A DNA stretch of 64,000 nucleotides, taken from Melanopsichium pennsylvanicum (lineage: Eukaryota > Basidiomycota > Ustilaginomycetes > Ustilaginales). The DNA lies in assembly GCA_900208305.1 (NCBI GenBank), contig OAPG01000008.1, positions 496,001 to 560,000 of the forward strand, in the 5' to 3' direction. Positions 10,152 to 20,411 of this stretch are shown here, piece after piece. Position 1 is the stretch's first letter. Every line of letters begins with the position of its first letter. The position numbers and the translations under genes were made by a program. The notes below the pieces were generated by a model. That model saw only the letters and a list, made by a program, of their open reading frames with translations, searched no databases and was not told where the DNA came from.

Positions 10152-10486
10152 CGCCGCTCCCCGCGTGCTCACCTTTCCCGGGGGGCCAACTCGGGCCGTC
10201 GCGAGCACGCCGATCCGTCGGCCATTCCTTCCTCTGCATCAACCAACACTTCCCTCGTCCTGGCGCCCCGGAATTCGATGCCGTGGTCGCGTCCTTTGGT
10301 TCCCATCGAGATCACTCCGGAACTCGTTGGTGATGGTAAGTATTTGTTCCATTGCTGTGTTGATTGGGATCGCTACTGACGTTTGTGTTTCCGTGGCCGA
10401 TACGACAGACCTTGCCCCGCTATGGGCCGAGACGTGGGGCGATTGCTACGCTGCGTATGCGCCGGCGTTGCCTGTGAGCGGGCGGG
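10152..10486 (+). pseudogene. Continuation of the A0 antisense gene (exon 2 rest, intron 2, part of exon 3)
   Basis: After the duplicated CGCCG, the sequence resumes exon 2 (to 10335, donor GTAAGT), intron 2, and exon 3 from 10409 until element A1 begins at 10487. Compared with A1 and A2 it lacks a block of about 18 bp in exon 2 and one C in exon 3, which shifts the frame in the cysteine cluster. The last five bases, GCGGG (10482-10486), are the A1 target duplication. Confidence 0.8.
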
Positions 10487-10916
10487 TGTTAGTGCCTACC
10501 AACCGGAGTCCAAAGAGGGGGTGCTCGGCCCCCCTCCCGATTGAGCGATCGTCGTGATCGGGCCCCGACCGACCCTCTCCGGACCCCTCGCAGCGGAGCG
10601 GTCGGCCTGACACGATCCTCCTACCGCCCAACCGCGGCTGGTCCCTCCGTACGTAGGATACGACCGTCGGCAACCTAACATTGTAACGCCGCGGTGGGAA
10701 GTGACCGATAGTTCCTGTACCTTACCACCCCGCCCCCGCCTGACATGAGGTTGCCTCCGGACCTCGTCGCATGTATTACTTAGTTAGCTCTATAGCAACG
10801 CAGTAGTGTGCTCTGACCCCCGACCGCCTGTGTCGCCCCGCCTACGACCTCTCCGTACCCGTAGCCTCCATCCCAGCTGTAGCCGCCCGCGGTATCTAGA
10901 CCCTACAGCCTTAACA
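10487..10916 (+). repeat. 5' LTR of element A1
   Basis: This is a 430-bp LTR running from TGTTA to TAACA. It differs from the 3' LTR (17692-18122) by about seven transitions and one homopolymer length, seen by eye. No clear TATA box lies upstream of the putative RNA start near 10766. Confidence 0.93.
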
Positions 10917-10917
10917 T

Positions 10918-10927
10918 TACATGCGAC
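10918..10927 (+). promoter_or_regulatory. Family A primer-binding site, likely self-priming (A1 copy)
   Basis: TACATGCGAC lies one base inside the LTR. Its exact complement, GTCGCATGTA, lies inside the LTR at 10766-10775. The one-base offset and ten-base match are the same as in the unrelated element B. The A2 copy is at 26875-26884, pairing with 27027-27036. Confidence 0.62.
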
Positions 10928-10955
10928 CTCCCCACGGGACAACGTCGTAACCAAG

Positions 10956-12191
10956 ATGAGTACACGCTCCAACCGACGAAACCAAACGGACGCCCCCCCC
11001 CAAGCGGAGGGAGACGCCCCCACCATCTCCCCCAGCGGAGACGAGCCCGCCAGCGTTGTTGCACCCTCGGGCAAACCGCCCGCCGCCCTGACCACCTTGG
11101 TCCAAGGGCAAGTGGATATCCTGGCGCTTCTGCGTGAAACCTCTGAACAACAGCGGCGCATTACCGCTCTGCTAGAGGCCGCCTTCTTCCCCAGGGAGGA
11201 TCAACCTAGACCGGAGTCTTCCCAGCACTACCAAGGAGCAACCGCTGCCCAGGTCCCCCCGCCAACCGTAGCCCCCATCTACGTGGAGGCCGCGCCCCGT
11301 GAGCCAGAGATTCGACTCCAGGCTCCGGAATGGGACGGCAGCCAAGACAAACTGGAGGACTTCTTGGATCAATGCGAACTCAACTTCGAGGCTAATCCCT
11401 CCAAGTTTCCGACGGATGCCCGTCGCATCATGTTTGCCATCGGCAACATGACGGGCAAACCACAAACCCGCATTCGCAATGTGCGACAACAGGAGGGGGA
11501 GGATCCGCCCTGGATGAGCTCCTGGAGGGCCTTTTGCGCCGACCTCCGTCGCGTCCATGGCGATCCCGACCCCAGCTACACCGCACGCCTCCAACTGAAT
11601 GCCCTCCGCCAGAAGGGATCGGTATCGGAGCACGCGGCGGAGTTCATGTCGCTGACGGCCAAATCGCACCTGACCGACCAGCAGCAGGCGTTGATGCTGT
11701 TCGAACAAAGCCTCCGGCCACGCCTACGGGAAAAGCTCACCCACGTGCCGATGACCGACATCCGTGACTTCATCAACGCCGCCATTGTCACGGAGCGCCG
11801 GATGCAGGTGATACAGGAGGCCACGACAAGACCCTTGGAGTCACAGCTACGACACCGACCGCCCCTCCCAGCCGTGACGGCCAAACGAGAGCCTCCGGAG
11901 GGACCCCGCAAAATGGAACGACCTCCACTACCGGCCAAGGACCCTACGCGTGATGCGGCGGAACGCCTCCGCCAGCACCGACGGACCAACGGGCAGTGCT
12001 TTGGCTGCGGTGGCAGCGACCATTTGGCCCGTGACTGCCCGAAGGCACCCCAAACACAAACTTTCCGGGCACATGCTATTTCATTCGACAACGATTCCGG
12101 GACTATACTCGTCAACCCCATGGATGACGGGTCAGCCTCCAACCCCGACAGTGACCTATCGGATTCGGAGGATCCCCCGGAGGGAAACTAA
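10956..12191 (+). CDS. gag: Element A1 Gag
   Basis: Gag of 411 residues from the ATG at 10956 (MSTRSNRRNQTD). The open frame upstream is LTR and leader. The N-terminus is proline- and alanine-rich, followed by a retrotransposon Gag capsid-like domain (PEWDGSQDKLEDFL and the region after it), a CCHC zinc knuckle (CFGCGGSDHLARDC) and an acidic C-terminus. The last codons are GGA AAC TAA and overlap the frameshift heptamer. A C9 run at 10993-11001 keeps this copy in frame; the mirrored copy has C10 and is shifted. Confidence 0.9.
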   Translation: MSTRSNRRNQTDAPPQAEGDAPTISPSGDEPASVVAPSGKPPAALTTLVQGQVDILALLRETSEQQRRITALLEAAFFPREDQPRPESSQHYQGATAAQVPPPTVAPIYVEAAPREPEIRLQAPEWDGSQDKLEDFLDQCELNFEANPSKFPTDARRIMFAIGNMTGKPQTRIRNVRQQEGEDPPWMSSWRAFCADLRRVHGDPDPSYTARLQLNALRQKGSVSEHAAEFMSLTAKSHLTDQQQALMLFEQSLRPRLREKLTHVPMTDIRDFINAAIVTERRMQVIQEATTRPLESQLRHRPPLPAVTAKREPPEGPRKMERPPLPAKDPTRDAAERLRQHRRTNGQCFGCGGSDHLARDCPKAPQTQTFRAHAISFDNDSGTILVNPMDDGSASNPDSDLSDSEDPPEGN

Positions 12192-12226
12192 GGGTCGATG
12201 GGTTCCTTCGGTCCGAACCCATCGAC
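12182..12226 (+). promoter_or_regulatory. -1 programmed ribosomal frameshift signal between Gag and Pol (A1)
   Basis: The slippery heptamer GGGAAAC (12182-12188) sits in the correct phase (G GGA AAC) directly before the Gag stop TAA. After a 5-nt spacer comes a perfect 12-bp stem, GTCGATGGGTTC (12194-12205) with GAACCCATCGAC (12215-12226), and a 9-nt loop. The -1 frame is open through into Pol. The same signal is conserved in A2. Confidence 0.88.
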
Positions 12227-15200
12227 AACCTAAGCCAGCTCCGGGTGCTCGCCGCAGCATTCTGGGCAGCCCACCGGACCGACACTCCCGTCGTGGAGCA
12301 AGAGGGATCCGTTCTCCGGATCCATCGACACCCTACCTTACCAACCTACGAATGCTTGGTAAGCGTCGGCGACACGCAAGGCCTTGCCTTGCTCGATACC
12401 GGCGCCACCGTTTCTTTCATTACTCCCGAAATGGTCGCAACGGCCAACATTCCTACCCACTCCCTCCGTAAATCCGTCCACGCCACATTCCTCCAGGGCA
12501 TGTCGGCCGCCATCAGTCGCCACGCGGCGGTGGATATCATCATCAACAACCACTGCATCACCTCACGCCACCAACTCTTCATCACCCCCATGACCTCCCA
12601 CGACGTGCTGTTGGGAATGGATTGGATCGAGGCCGCCAGGCCGGAGCCAAACTATACCCTCCGTACGTGGGACCTCCGGGTCCCCCACACCGTCACGGTG
12701 CCCTCCAACCCCAAAATCGAAAAGAACGAACTCCACAACTTGGTCGGCCGGCGACAGCTGGTCTCCACTGAGGAGGACCTGCTGGTCCTCCCAGAACCGG
12801 AAGAGGAGCTACTGCCCCTCCGAGCTTCCGCGACCGACCTCGCCGTCCTACCGCCAGAGTACCGCGAGTACGCCGACGTCTTCGACGCCGAGAGGGCCGA
12901 CCAATTGCCTCCCCACCGCCCACACAACCACGAGATCAACCTGGAGGCTGGCAAAACCCCTCCCTACGGCGCACTCTACTCCCTGTCGCACCGCAAACAA
13001 GAGGAGCTCCGGAACTACCTCCGGAAGATGCAGGCCATTGGCTTCATCCGACCGTCGAGTAGCCAAGCTGCCGCGCCCCTTCTTTTTGTACCAAAGAAGG
13101 ACGGTCGCCTCCGGCCGTGTGTGGACTACCGCGCCCTCAACGCCATCACCGTCAAGGATCGCTACCCGATCCCCCTCATCTCCGAACACCTTGATCGGCT
13201 GGCGACGGCCAAGATCTTCACTAAATTCGACCTGAAGGGTGCCTACAACCTCCTCCGGATCGCCCCCGGCCACGAATGGAAGACCGCATTCCGCACGCGC
13301 TACGGCAGCTACGAGTACCTTGTCATGCCGTTCGGCCTCTGCAACGCTCCGGCGACCTTCCAACGGCTCATGAACCACGTGCTGTCGGATCTCTTAGACG
13401 TGTCCGTCATCGTATATCTGGACGACATCCTAGTCTTCTCCGACAACGAGGCCGACCACCACCACCACGTCTGCCAAGTGTTGGATTGATTACGGAAGCA
13501 TCAGCTGTATTGCGCTCCGGACAAATGCGAATTCCACACCGACTCCGTCGAGTTCCTCGGCTACCTCGTCAGTCCCGACGGCCTCTCCATGGACCCAACC
13601 AAGGTCAGTACAGTCTTGGAGTGGCCGCCACCACAGTCGATCCGACAGATCCAAGTCTTCCTCGGATTCGCCAACTTCTACCGTCGCTTCATCCGCCACT
13701 ATTCTCGTGTAGCGGCCCCCCTCACCGACCTCCTGAAAGGAGGAGCCTCCGGAAAGGTAGATCTGCCCCCGGAAGCAACGGCAGCCTTCAACCGGCTGAA
13801 AGAAGCGTTCACCTCTGCCCCTATCCTCCGGCACTTCTCTCCAACGCTCTACACTGTCGTCGAAACAGACGCGAGCGATGCTGTGGTAGCCGCCGTGCTG
13901 TCGCAGTGGCACCCACAGCCGGGCGCCGACGCGAGCGCCGAGCCCAACAGCCGCTCGCATACCCTCCATCCTGTGGCATACTGGTCGCGAAAAATGATCC
14001 CGGCGGAGCGTAACTACGAAATCCACGACAAGGAACTCCTTGCTATCGTAGACGCCTGCGGCGCTTGGAGACACTACCTCCATGGCCTCACCCGACCGTT
14101 CCTCATTTACACCGACCACCAGGCGCTCCAGTATTTTCAGACGAAGCGACAACTCAACCGTCGCCAAGCCCGCTGGCAAGCCGACCTGGCTGAGTTCGAC
14201 TTCGTCCTCCACTACCGTCCGGGTAAGGAGGCCGTCCGCCCCAACGCTCTGAGTCGCCGGCACGACTTGTTCCCCAACGGACCGTCGCGCCCAGACCCCG
14301 CCAACCAAGCCACTCTCCTCCCTGCAAACTTGTTTGCAAGGGCAGCCGGCGTACACTCCTTGGACCCCCTGCCTACGGAGTGGATCGAAACCCTCCGGAA
14401 AGCGGCCAACCTCCCCCCAAACGTTGCCGTCCGCGATGGTGTCCCGTACACCACAGAGGGTCACGTCTACCTGCCACCCCAATTACGGGACAAGGCACTC
14501 CACCTACTGCACGACCACCCTACGGCGGGACATCCTGGCCGCAAGACGACCCTCCATCTCATGCGTCAACGTTTTTACTGGCCAACCATGGTGCAGGACA
14601 CCGACAGCTATGTCGCCTCTTGCGCGGCCTGCCGAAGGGCAAAACACCCCCGTCACAAACCCCACGGCTACCTTCTCCCGTCGGTCCCTCCCGATCGGCC
14701 GTGGTCCACTATTACCATGGACCACATCACTGACCTCCCGCCCTCCCTTGCCAACGGCACCACCTACAACTCCATTCTTGTAGTCGTCGACCGCCTCACC
14801 AAGTTTGTGGTCTTCATTCCTGCAAACAAAACCAATACGGCGGAGACTTTGGCGTACCAGCTCCACCGCTACGTCTTTTCATACTTTGGCCTCCCGGACA
14901 CCATTGTATCTGACCGAGGAACCACGTTTGTAGCTTCCGTTTGGACGGAACTCCTCCGGGCCCTCCGGATTAAAGGGTCTTACTTGTCGGCCTACCACCC
15001 TCAAACAAATGGCCAGACCGAGCGAGCCAACCAGACGCTGGAGTTGTTCCTCCGCTTCTATACGGCCTACGACCACAGCGACTGGGCAACCCTCCTGCCG
15101 ACAGCCCAGCTCGCGCTGAACCAAAGACCGTCGGCGACCACAACCATCGCCCCGGCTATAGCTTGCTTCACATTTGCACCTCGGGCACACCCCTCCATCC

Positions 15201-15751
15201 CCCCGGCCACCTCCAACGTTCCGTCGGCGGATAAAGTGCGGGTGTGCCAGGACGCCATCGCCAAAGCCAACCTTGCCGTCGCGAAGTGGTTTAACCGTCG
15301 CAGGAGCGACGTCTCGTTCCGCCGGGGGGACCTGGTGCTCCTCCGTACCAAGCACCTCCGCAGCGACCGACCCTCCCACAAGCTCTCCAACCCCCTCGCC
15401 GGCCCGTTCAAAGTCGACGAGGTGATTAGCGACCGAGCCTACCGACTCCTCCTGCCTCCGTCGTGGAAGGTCCATCCCGTCTTTCACGTACAGATGCTGG
15501 AGCCATACCCCGACGGAGTCAGGGAGTCCAGCGACGCCCCCCAACCGACTACTCTGGAGGACGACTACGCCAATTTCGAAGTCGAGGGCGTATTGGACTC
15601 CCGCCGCCGCGCCGGACGCCTACAGTACAAGGTCTCCTGGGTAGGGTACCCCCCAAGCTGGGTCCCGGCGGAAGACGTGGACCGCGCCCCGGATCTGGTC
15701 GCTGCGTACCACGCCGCAAACCCGACCAAGCCGGCCCCTACCCGGCGTTAG
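12192..15751 (+). pseudogene. pol: Element A1 Pol, one nonsense mutation
   Basis: Pol is read in the -1 frame after Gag. An aspartic protease (LLDTGATVSF), RT with YLDDILVF, RNase H (ETDASDAV), integrase (HHCC zinc region, DDE core) and a C-terminal chromodomain (VSWVGYPPSWVP) are all visible. Codon 13487-13489 is TGA, where A2 has CGA (Arg). The change is C to T at a CpG, just after the RT catalytic box. The frame is otherwise open on both sides, so this single change inactivates the copy. Confidence 0.92.
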
Positions 15752-15934
15752 GCACGGATACGAGCGACGGTCGCCGTCGGGAGACCCCCCCGCCGGAGCC
15801 AAAACCCCTCCGGTCCCCGACCTCTGGAGTAGGAGACCCGGTCGGGCTCCCCTCACCCCCACTCCCACACACGGACACACACACACGCAAGCGACAGAAA
15901 AGAAAACAAATGCATTCGAGGAGGGGCCCCGGGG

Positions 15935-17389
15935 CTAGTCCCTCAGGAAGCCCTCCAACCACGCCCAGACCACGTCCACCTGCTGTCGCGTGTTCTGCGA
16001 CAGTTGCTGGATCTCGCTGATCCGGCGGAGCTCTCGCTCGCCGCCGGTCCTCAGCGACTCTGTCAGCAAAACCGCAGCCACGTCGGCCAGCCCCTGTTGA
16101 AATAACTCAGTCCCCTCCTGCACCCCGTGGAAGAGGGACTCGGCACGCCTTACGGCCGCACCCAGATCCCCCAGGCCCGTAGCGGACTCCTCCGGCTGGC
16201 CTTGGGCCCGCGCCCGAGTGCGGCGCCGCTCTCGGGCAGCCTCGGCTGGACGGTCGGGGCGAGACCTAGCTCGCTTGCGAGCCGCCTCCTGCTCCCGACC
16301 CACCGCGCCCACCCGAGCCACCTCCTCCCTCAGTTCCTCCTCCTCCTCCGGGATCTTGCCAAGTGTCCTCAGCGACAACCTGACGTTGGGGTGGGGGCGG
16401 CGACGCCGACCGACCCCTCCGGACCTCCACCTCTCAAGCAAGCACGCGTAAACCCTCATTCGGAGGGGACCTTGGGCGCCGCCAAGTGGTGGGACTGTCG
16501 AGGAAAACAAAAGGAGGAACAAGAGTCAGCCGACCACCCAAGACATCGCGACAGACGCCCGACGGAAATACTTACCGCGCATATCCGCGTCGCAGGGTTG
16601 CCCGTGGTGCCCCTGACACCGACGGCAGCGGAGATCGCCTCCCGCCCGCTCACAGGCAACGCCGGCGCATACGCAGGCGTAGCAATCGCCCCACGTCTCG
16701 GCCCATAGCGGGGCAAGGTCTGTCGTATCGGCCACGGAAACACAAACGTCAGTAGCGATCCCAATCAACACAGCAATGGAACAAATACTTACCATCACCA
16801 ACGAGTTCCGGAGTGATCTCAATGGGAACCGAAGGACGCGACCACGGCATCGAATTCCGGGGCGCCAGGACGAGGGAAGTGTTGGTCGATGCAGAGGAAG
16901 GAATGGCCGACGGATCGGCAGACTGTTGACGCACGGCGCGCTTGCGACGGCCCGAGTTGGCCCCCCGGGAAAGGTGAGCACGCGGAGAACGGCGCACCCC
17001 CCGGATGGGACCAGCGGAGGTCTCCGACGGCCAATCTGTCGTAATCGAAACAAGGGGGAGGGAACAAACGTCAGTAACCCATTCCACGGCACCGACCGGT
17101 GGTTGTCAGGCCCTCTGGGCCCCCATCCGCAACCGAATCACAACGGAACCACGATCGACTCACCTCCGGAAGCGGGTAACATTGTTGTTGTTGTTGGTGC
17201 TGTTGTTGTTGTTGCTGCTGCTGCTGTTGCCGACGCTGCCGCCGTCGCGGACGTAGGCGATGGAGGGGGAACGGTACTGACACCGGCCGACGGGTTGTCG
17301 GCCGGGGAATCCATGGGAGCGTCTACTGGTGACGACGACATTGCAAAAAAAAGACAATCCAAGGAAGCGTCTGCTGGTGGCGACAACAT
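15935..17389 (-). CDS. Antisense four-exon gene inside element A1: Zn2Cys6-spaced, Arg-rich coiled-coil protein
   Basis: I read complement join(15935..16494, 16576..16719, 16793..17035, 17164..17389), which encodes 390 residues. Each intron has a GTGAGT or GTAAGT donor and a CAG acceptor, and all three are phase 1. Residues 1-75 are Ala/Thr/Pro-rich. Exon 2 is Arg/Ser-rich. Exon 3 has cysteines at 169, 172, 179, 188, 191 and 199, spaced C-x2-C-x6-C-x8-C-x2-C-x7-C. Exon 4 is a charged helical region (poly-Glu, then many Arg) with a C-terminal amphipathic-looking segment. The gene runs opposite to gag-pol and ends tail-to-tail with pol 183 bp away. It is intact although pol is broken. I do not recognise a named family. 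The splicing is my reading, not shown by transcripts. Confidence 0.75.
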
Positions 17390-17682
17390 TGCGAAAAAAA
17401 GAATGGGGAAGAATGGGGGAAATCGAGAAGGAAGACCCGTCGAACCCCATCCTTATATCCCTCCTCGATAGCTACGCACGAGCAATGGCGCACAGTCAAT
17501 TCCGCCGGTCCAAGGCATTGTGGGTGGTATTGCCTCATTGCTGCGCATCCGCGATTAAATTGCCGAGACGAGCGTCGCAACTTGTACAGAGAGGCGCCCC
17601 TGGCGCGGATTAAGGTTGAGGGAGTACGACCCCCCTCGCCCTCCTGTCCTATCAGCCGCCTGGGGACCAGTCGGCCTGAACC

Positions 17683-17688
17683 GGGGGG
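17683..17688 (+). promoter_or_regulatory. Polypurine tract of element A1
   Basis: A run of six G, followed by TAA, lies directly before the 3' LTR at 17692. It is short for a polypurine tract but in the right place. The same run occurs next to the A0 and A2 LTRs. Confidence 0.6.
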
Positions 17689-17691
17689 TAA

Positions 17692-18122
17692 TGTTAGTGC
17701 CTACCAACCGGAGTCCAAAGAGGGGGTGCTCGGCCCCCCTCCCAATTGAGCGATCGTCGTGATCGGGCCCCGACCGACCCTCTCCGGACCCCTCGCAGCG
17801 GAGCGGTCGGCCTGACACGATCCTCCTACCGCCCAACCGCGGCTGGCCCCTCCGTACGTAGAATACGACCGTCGGCAACCTAACATTGTAACGCCGCGGT
17901 GGGAAGTGACCGATAGCTCCTGTACCTTACCACCCCGCCCCCCGCCTGACATGAGGTCGCCTCCGGACCTTGTCGCATGTATTACTTAGTTAGCTCTATA
18001 GCAACGCAGTAGTGTGCTCTGACCCCCGACCGCCTGTGTCGCCCCGCCTACGACCTCTCCGTACCCGTAGCCTCCATCCCGGCTGTAGCCGCCCGCGGTA
18101 TCTAGACCCTACAGCCTTAACA
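17692..18122 (+). repeat. 3' LTR of element A1
   Basis: This is a 431-bp LTR from TGTTA to TAACA. The right target duplication GCGGG follows at 18123-18127. Confidence 0.93.
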
Positions 18123-18783
18123 GCGGGAGGCGATCTCCGCTGCCGTTGGTGTCAGGGGCAGCACAGGCAACCGAGACCCCCTGCCGGAACCAAAGCCCCT
18201 CCGGTTCCCCGACCTCTTGGCTAGGAGACCCGGTCGGGCTCCCCTCATCCCCACTCCCACACACGGACACACACACACGCAAGCGACAGAAAAAACAAAT
18301 GCATTCGAATAAGGGCCCCGGGGCTAGTCCCTCAGGAAGCCCTCCAACCACGCCCAGACCACGTCCACCTGCTGTCGCGTGTTCTGCGACAGCTGCTGGA
18401 TCTCGCTGATCCGGCGGAGCTCTCGCTCGCCGCCGGTCCTCAGCGACTCTGCCAGCAACAGCGCAGCCACGTCGGCCAGCCCCTGTTGAAATAACTCAGT
18501 CCCCTCCTGCACCCCGTGGAAGAGGGACTTGGCACGCCTTACGGCCGCACCCAGGTCCCCCAGGCCCGTAGCGGACTCCCCCGGCTGGCCTTGGGCCCGC
18601 GCCCGAGTGCGGCGCCGCTCTCGGGCAGCCTCGGCTGGACGGTCGGGGCGGGACCTAGCTCGCTTGCGAGCCGCCTCCCGCTCCCGACCCACCGCGCCCA
18701 CCCGAGCCACCTCCTCCCTCAATTCCTCCTCCTCCTCCGGGATCTCGCCAAGTGTCCTCAGCAACAACCTGACGTTGGGGTGG
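18123..18783 (-). pseudogene. Rearranged fragment: short exon 3 piece joined to an inverted exon 4 copy
   Basis: After the GCGGG duplication, about 45 bp continue exon 3 of A0 on the plus strand. The sequence then switches near 18165 to the reverse complement of the antisense gene's downstream region and exon 4 (coding sense on minus, 18783 down to 18324). Exon 4 here lacks its 5' end and differs at several residues from the A1 and A2 copies. The exon 3/inverted junction also appears mirrored at about 19635. Confidence 0.75.
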
Positions 18784-19017
18784 CTGCCGTCGGTGTCAGG
18801 GGCACCACGGGCAACCCTGCGACGCGGATATGCGCGGTAAGTATTTCCGTCGGGCGTCTGTCGCGATGTCTTGGGTGGTCGGCTGACTCTTGTTCCTCCT
18901 TTTGTTTTCCTCGACAGTCCCACCACTTGGCGGCGCCCAAGGTCCCCTCCGAATGAGGGTTTACGCGTGCTTGCTTGAGAGGTGGAGGTCCGGAGGGGTC
19001 GGTCGGCGTCGCCGCCC
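18784..19017. repeat. Spacer at the centre of the large inverted repeat
   Basis: This 234-bp segment has no mirror partner across the palindrome centre. It matches in direct orientation the end of exon 3, intron 3 and the start of exon 4 of the A2 antisense gene (about 21172-21406). Confidence 0.85.
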
Positions 19018-19477
19018 CCACCCCAACGTCAGGTTGTCGCTGAGGACACTTGGCAAGATCCCGGAGGAGGAGGAGGAACTGAGGGAGGAGGTGGCTCGGG
19101 TGGGCGCGGTGGGTCGGGAGCAGGAGGCGGCTCGCAAGCGAGCTAGGTCTCGCCCCGACCGTCCAGCCGAGGCTGCCCGAGAGCGGCGCCGCACTCGGGC
19201 GCGGGCCCAAGGCCAGCCGGAGGAGTCCGCTACGGGCCTGGGGGATCTGGGTGCGGCCGTAAGGCGTGCCGAGTCCCTCTTCCACGGGGTGCAGGAGGGG
19301 ACTGAGTTATTTCAACAGGGGCTGGCCGACGTGGCTGCGCTGTTGCTGGCAGAGTTGCTGAGGACCGGCGGCGAGCGAGAGCTCCGCCGGATCAGCGAGA
19401 TCCAGCAGCTGTCGCAGAACACGCGACAGCAGGTGGACGTGGTCTGGGCGTGGTTGGAGGGCTTCCTGAGGGACTAG
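18784..19477 (+). pseudogene. Partial antisense-gene copy (end of exon 3, intron 3, full exon 4)
   Basis: The exon 3 tail runs to 18836 and the donor is GTAAGT. Exon 4 runs 18918-19477 and stays open to its normal stop. Its 5' part resembles the A1 and A2 exon 4. Its last part (about 19330 onward) instead matches the inverted fragment at 18123-18480, so this copy is a mosaic. It lacks exons 1 and 2 and is not expected to be expressed as such. Confidence 0.75.
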
Positions 19478-19678
19478 CCCCGGGGCCCTTATTCGAATGC
19501 ATTTGTTTTTTCTGTCGCTTGCGTGTGTGTGTGTCCGTGTGTGGGAGTGGGGATGAGGGGAGCCCGACCGGGTCTCCTAGCCAAGAGGTCGGGGAACCGG
19601 AGGGGCTTTGGTTCCGGCAGGGGGTCTCGGTTGCCTGTGCTGCCCCTGACACCAACGGCAGCGGAGATCGCCTCCCGC

Positions 19679-20109
19679 TGTTAAGGCTGTAGGGTCTAGA
19701 TACCGCGGGCGGCTACAGCCGGGATGGAGGCTACGGGTACGGAGAGGTCGTAGGCGGGGCGACACAGGCGGTCGGGGGTCAGAGCACACTACTGCGTTGC
19801 TATAGAGCTAACTAAGTAATACATGCGACGAGGTCCGGAGGCGACCTCATGTCAGGCGGGGGGCGGGGTGGTAAGGTACAGGAGCTATCGGTCACTTCCC
19901 ACCGCGGCGTTACAATGTTAGGTTGCCGACGGTCGTATTCTACGTACGGAGGGGCCAGCCGCGGTTGGGCGGTAGGAGGATCGTGTCAGGCCGACCGCTC
20001 CGCTGCGAGGGGTCCGGAGAGGGTCGGTCGGGGCCCGATCACGACGATCGCTCAATTGGGAGGGGGGCCGAGCACCCCCTCTTTGGACTCCGGTTGGTAG
20101 GCACTAACA
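19679..20109 (-). repeat. LTR of element A2 (3' in element sense)
   Basis: This is a 431-bp LTR from TGTTA to TAACA. A six-base C run at 20113-20118 is the polypurine tract on the minus strand. Confidence 0.93.
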
Positions 20110-20342
20110 TTACCCCCCGGTTCAGGCCGACTGGTCCCCAGGCGGCTGATAGGACAGGAGGGCGAGGGGGGTCGTACTCCCTCAACCTTAATCCGCGCCA
20201 GGGGCGCCTCTCTGTACAAGTTGCGACGCTCGTCTCGGCAATTTAATCGCGGATGCGCAGCAATGAGGCAATACCACCCACAATGCCTTGGACCGGCGGA
20301 ATTGACTGTGCGCCATTGCTCGTGCGTAGCTATCGAGGAGGG

Positions 20343-20350
20343 ATATAAGG
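20343..20350 (+). promoter_or_regulatory. TATA-like box of the antisense gene (A2 copy)
   Basis: ATATAAGG lies about 65 bp before the first ATG at 20412 and about 115 bp before the inner ATG at 20460. Equivalent boxes lie before the A0 copy (about 1658-1666) and, mirrored, before the A1 copy. Confidence 0.45.
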
Positions 20351-20411
20351 ATGGGGTTCGACGGGTCTTCCTTCTCGATTTCCCCCATTCTTCCCCATTC
20401 TTTTTTTCGCA

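Larger units (their letters stand above)
10487..18122 (+). mobile_element. Element A1: chromovirus with antisense passenger gene, pol inactivated
   Basis: This is a 7.6-kb element on the plus strand with LTRs 10487-10916 and 17692-18122 and the duplication GCGGG at 10482-10486 and 18123-18127. It inserted into exon 3 of the antisense gene of the related A0, so the family inserted into itself. The order is LTR, primer site, gag, -1 frameshift site, pol, antisense gene, polypurine tract, LTR. One nonsense codon breaks pol. Confidence 0.93.
10487..18783 (+). repeat. Left arm of an 8.3-kb inverted repeat
   Basis: Positions x and 37801-x correspond in reverse complement along this arm (for example the pol ends at 15751 and 22050, and the LTR edges at 18122 and 19679). 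The arm contains all of A1 plus about 660 bp of flank. Scattered substitutions separate it from the right arm, so it is not a trivial copy. Confidence 0.93.

Noticed and set aside
13490..14482. A 330-codon frame on the minus strand across A1 pol (and its mirror 23319-24311 in A2)
   Set aside because: It is a shadow of the GC-rich pol reading frame. Unlike the antisense passenger gene it has no introns, promoter or domain features, and it lies within conserved RNase H and integrase sequence.
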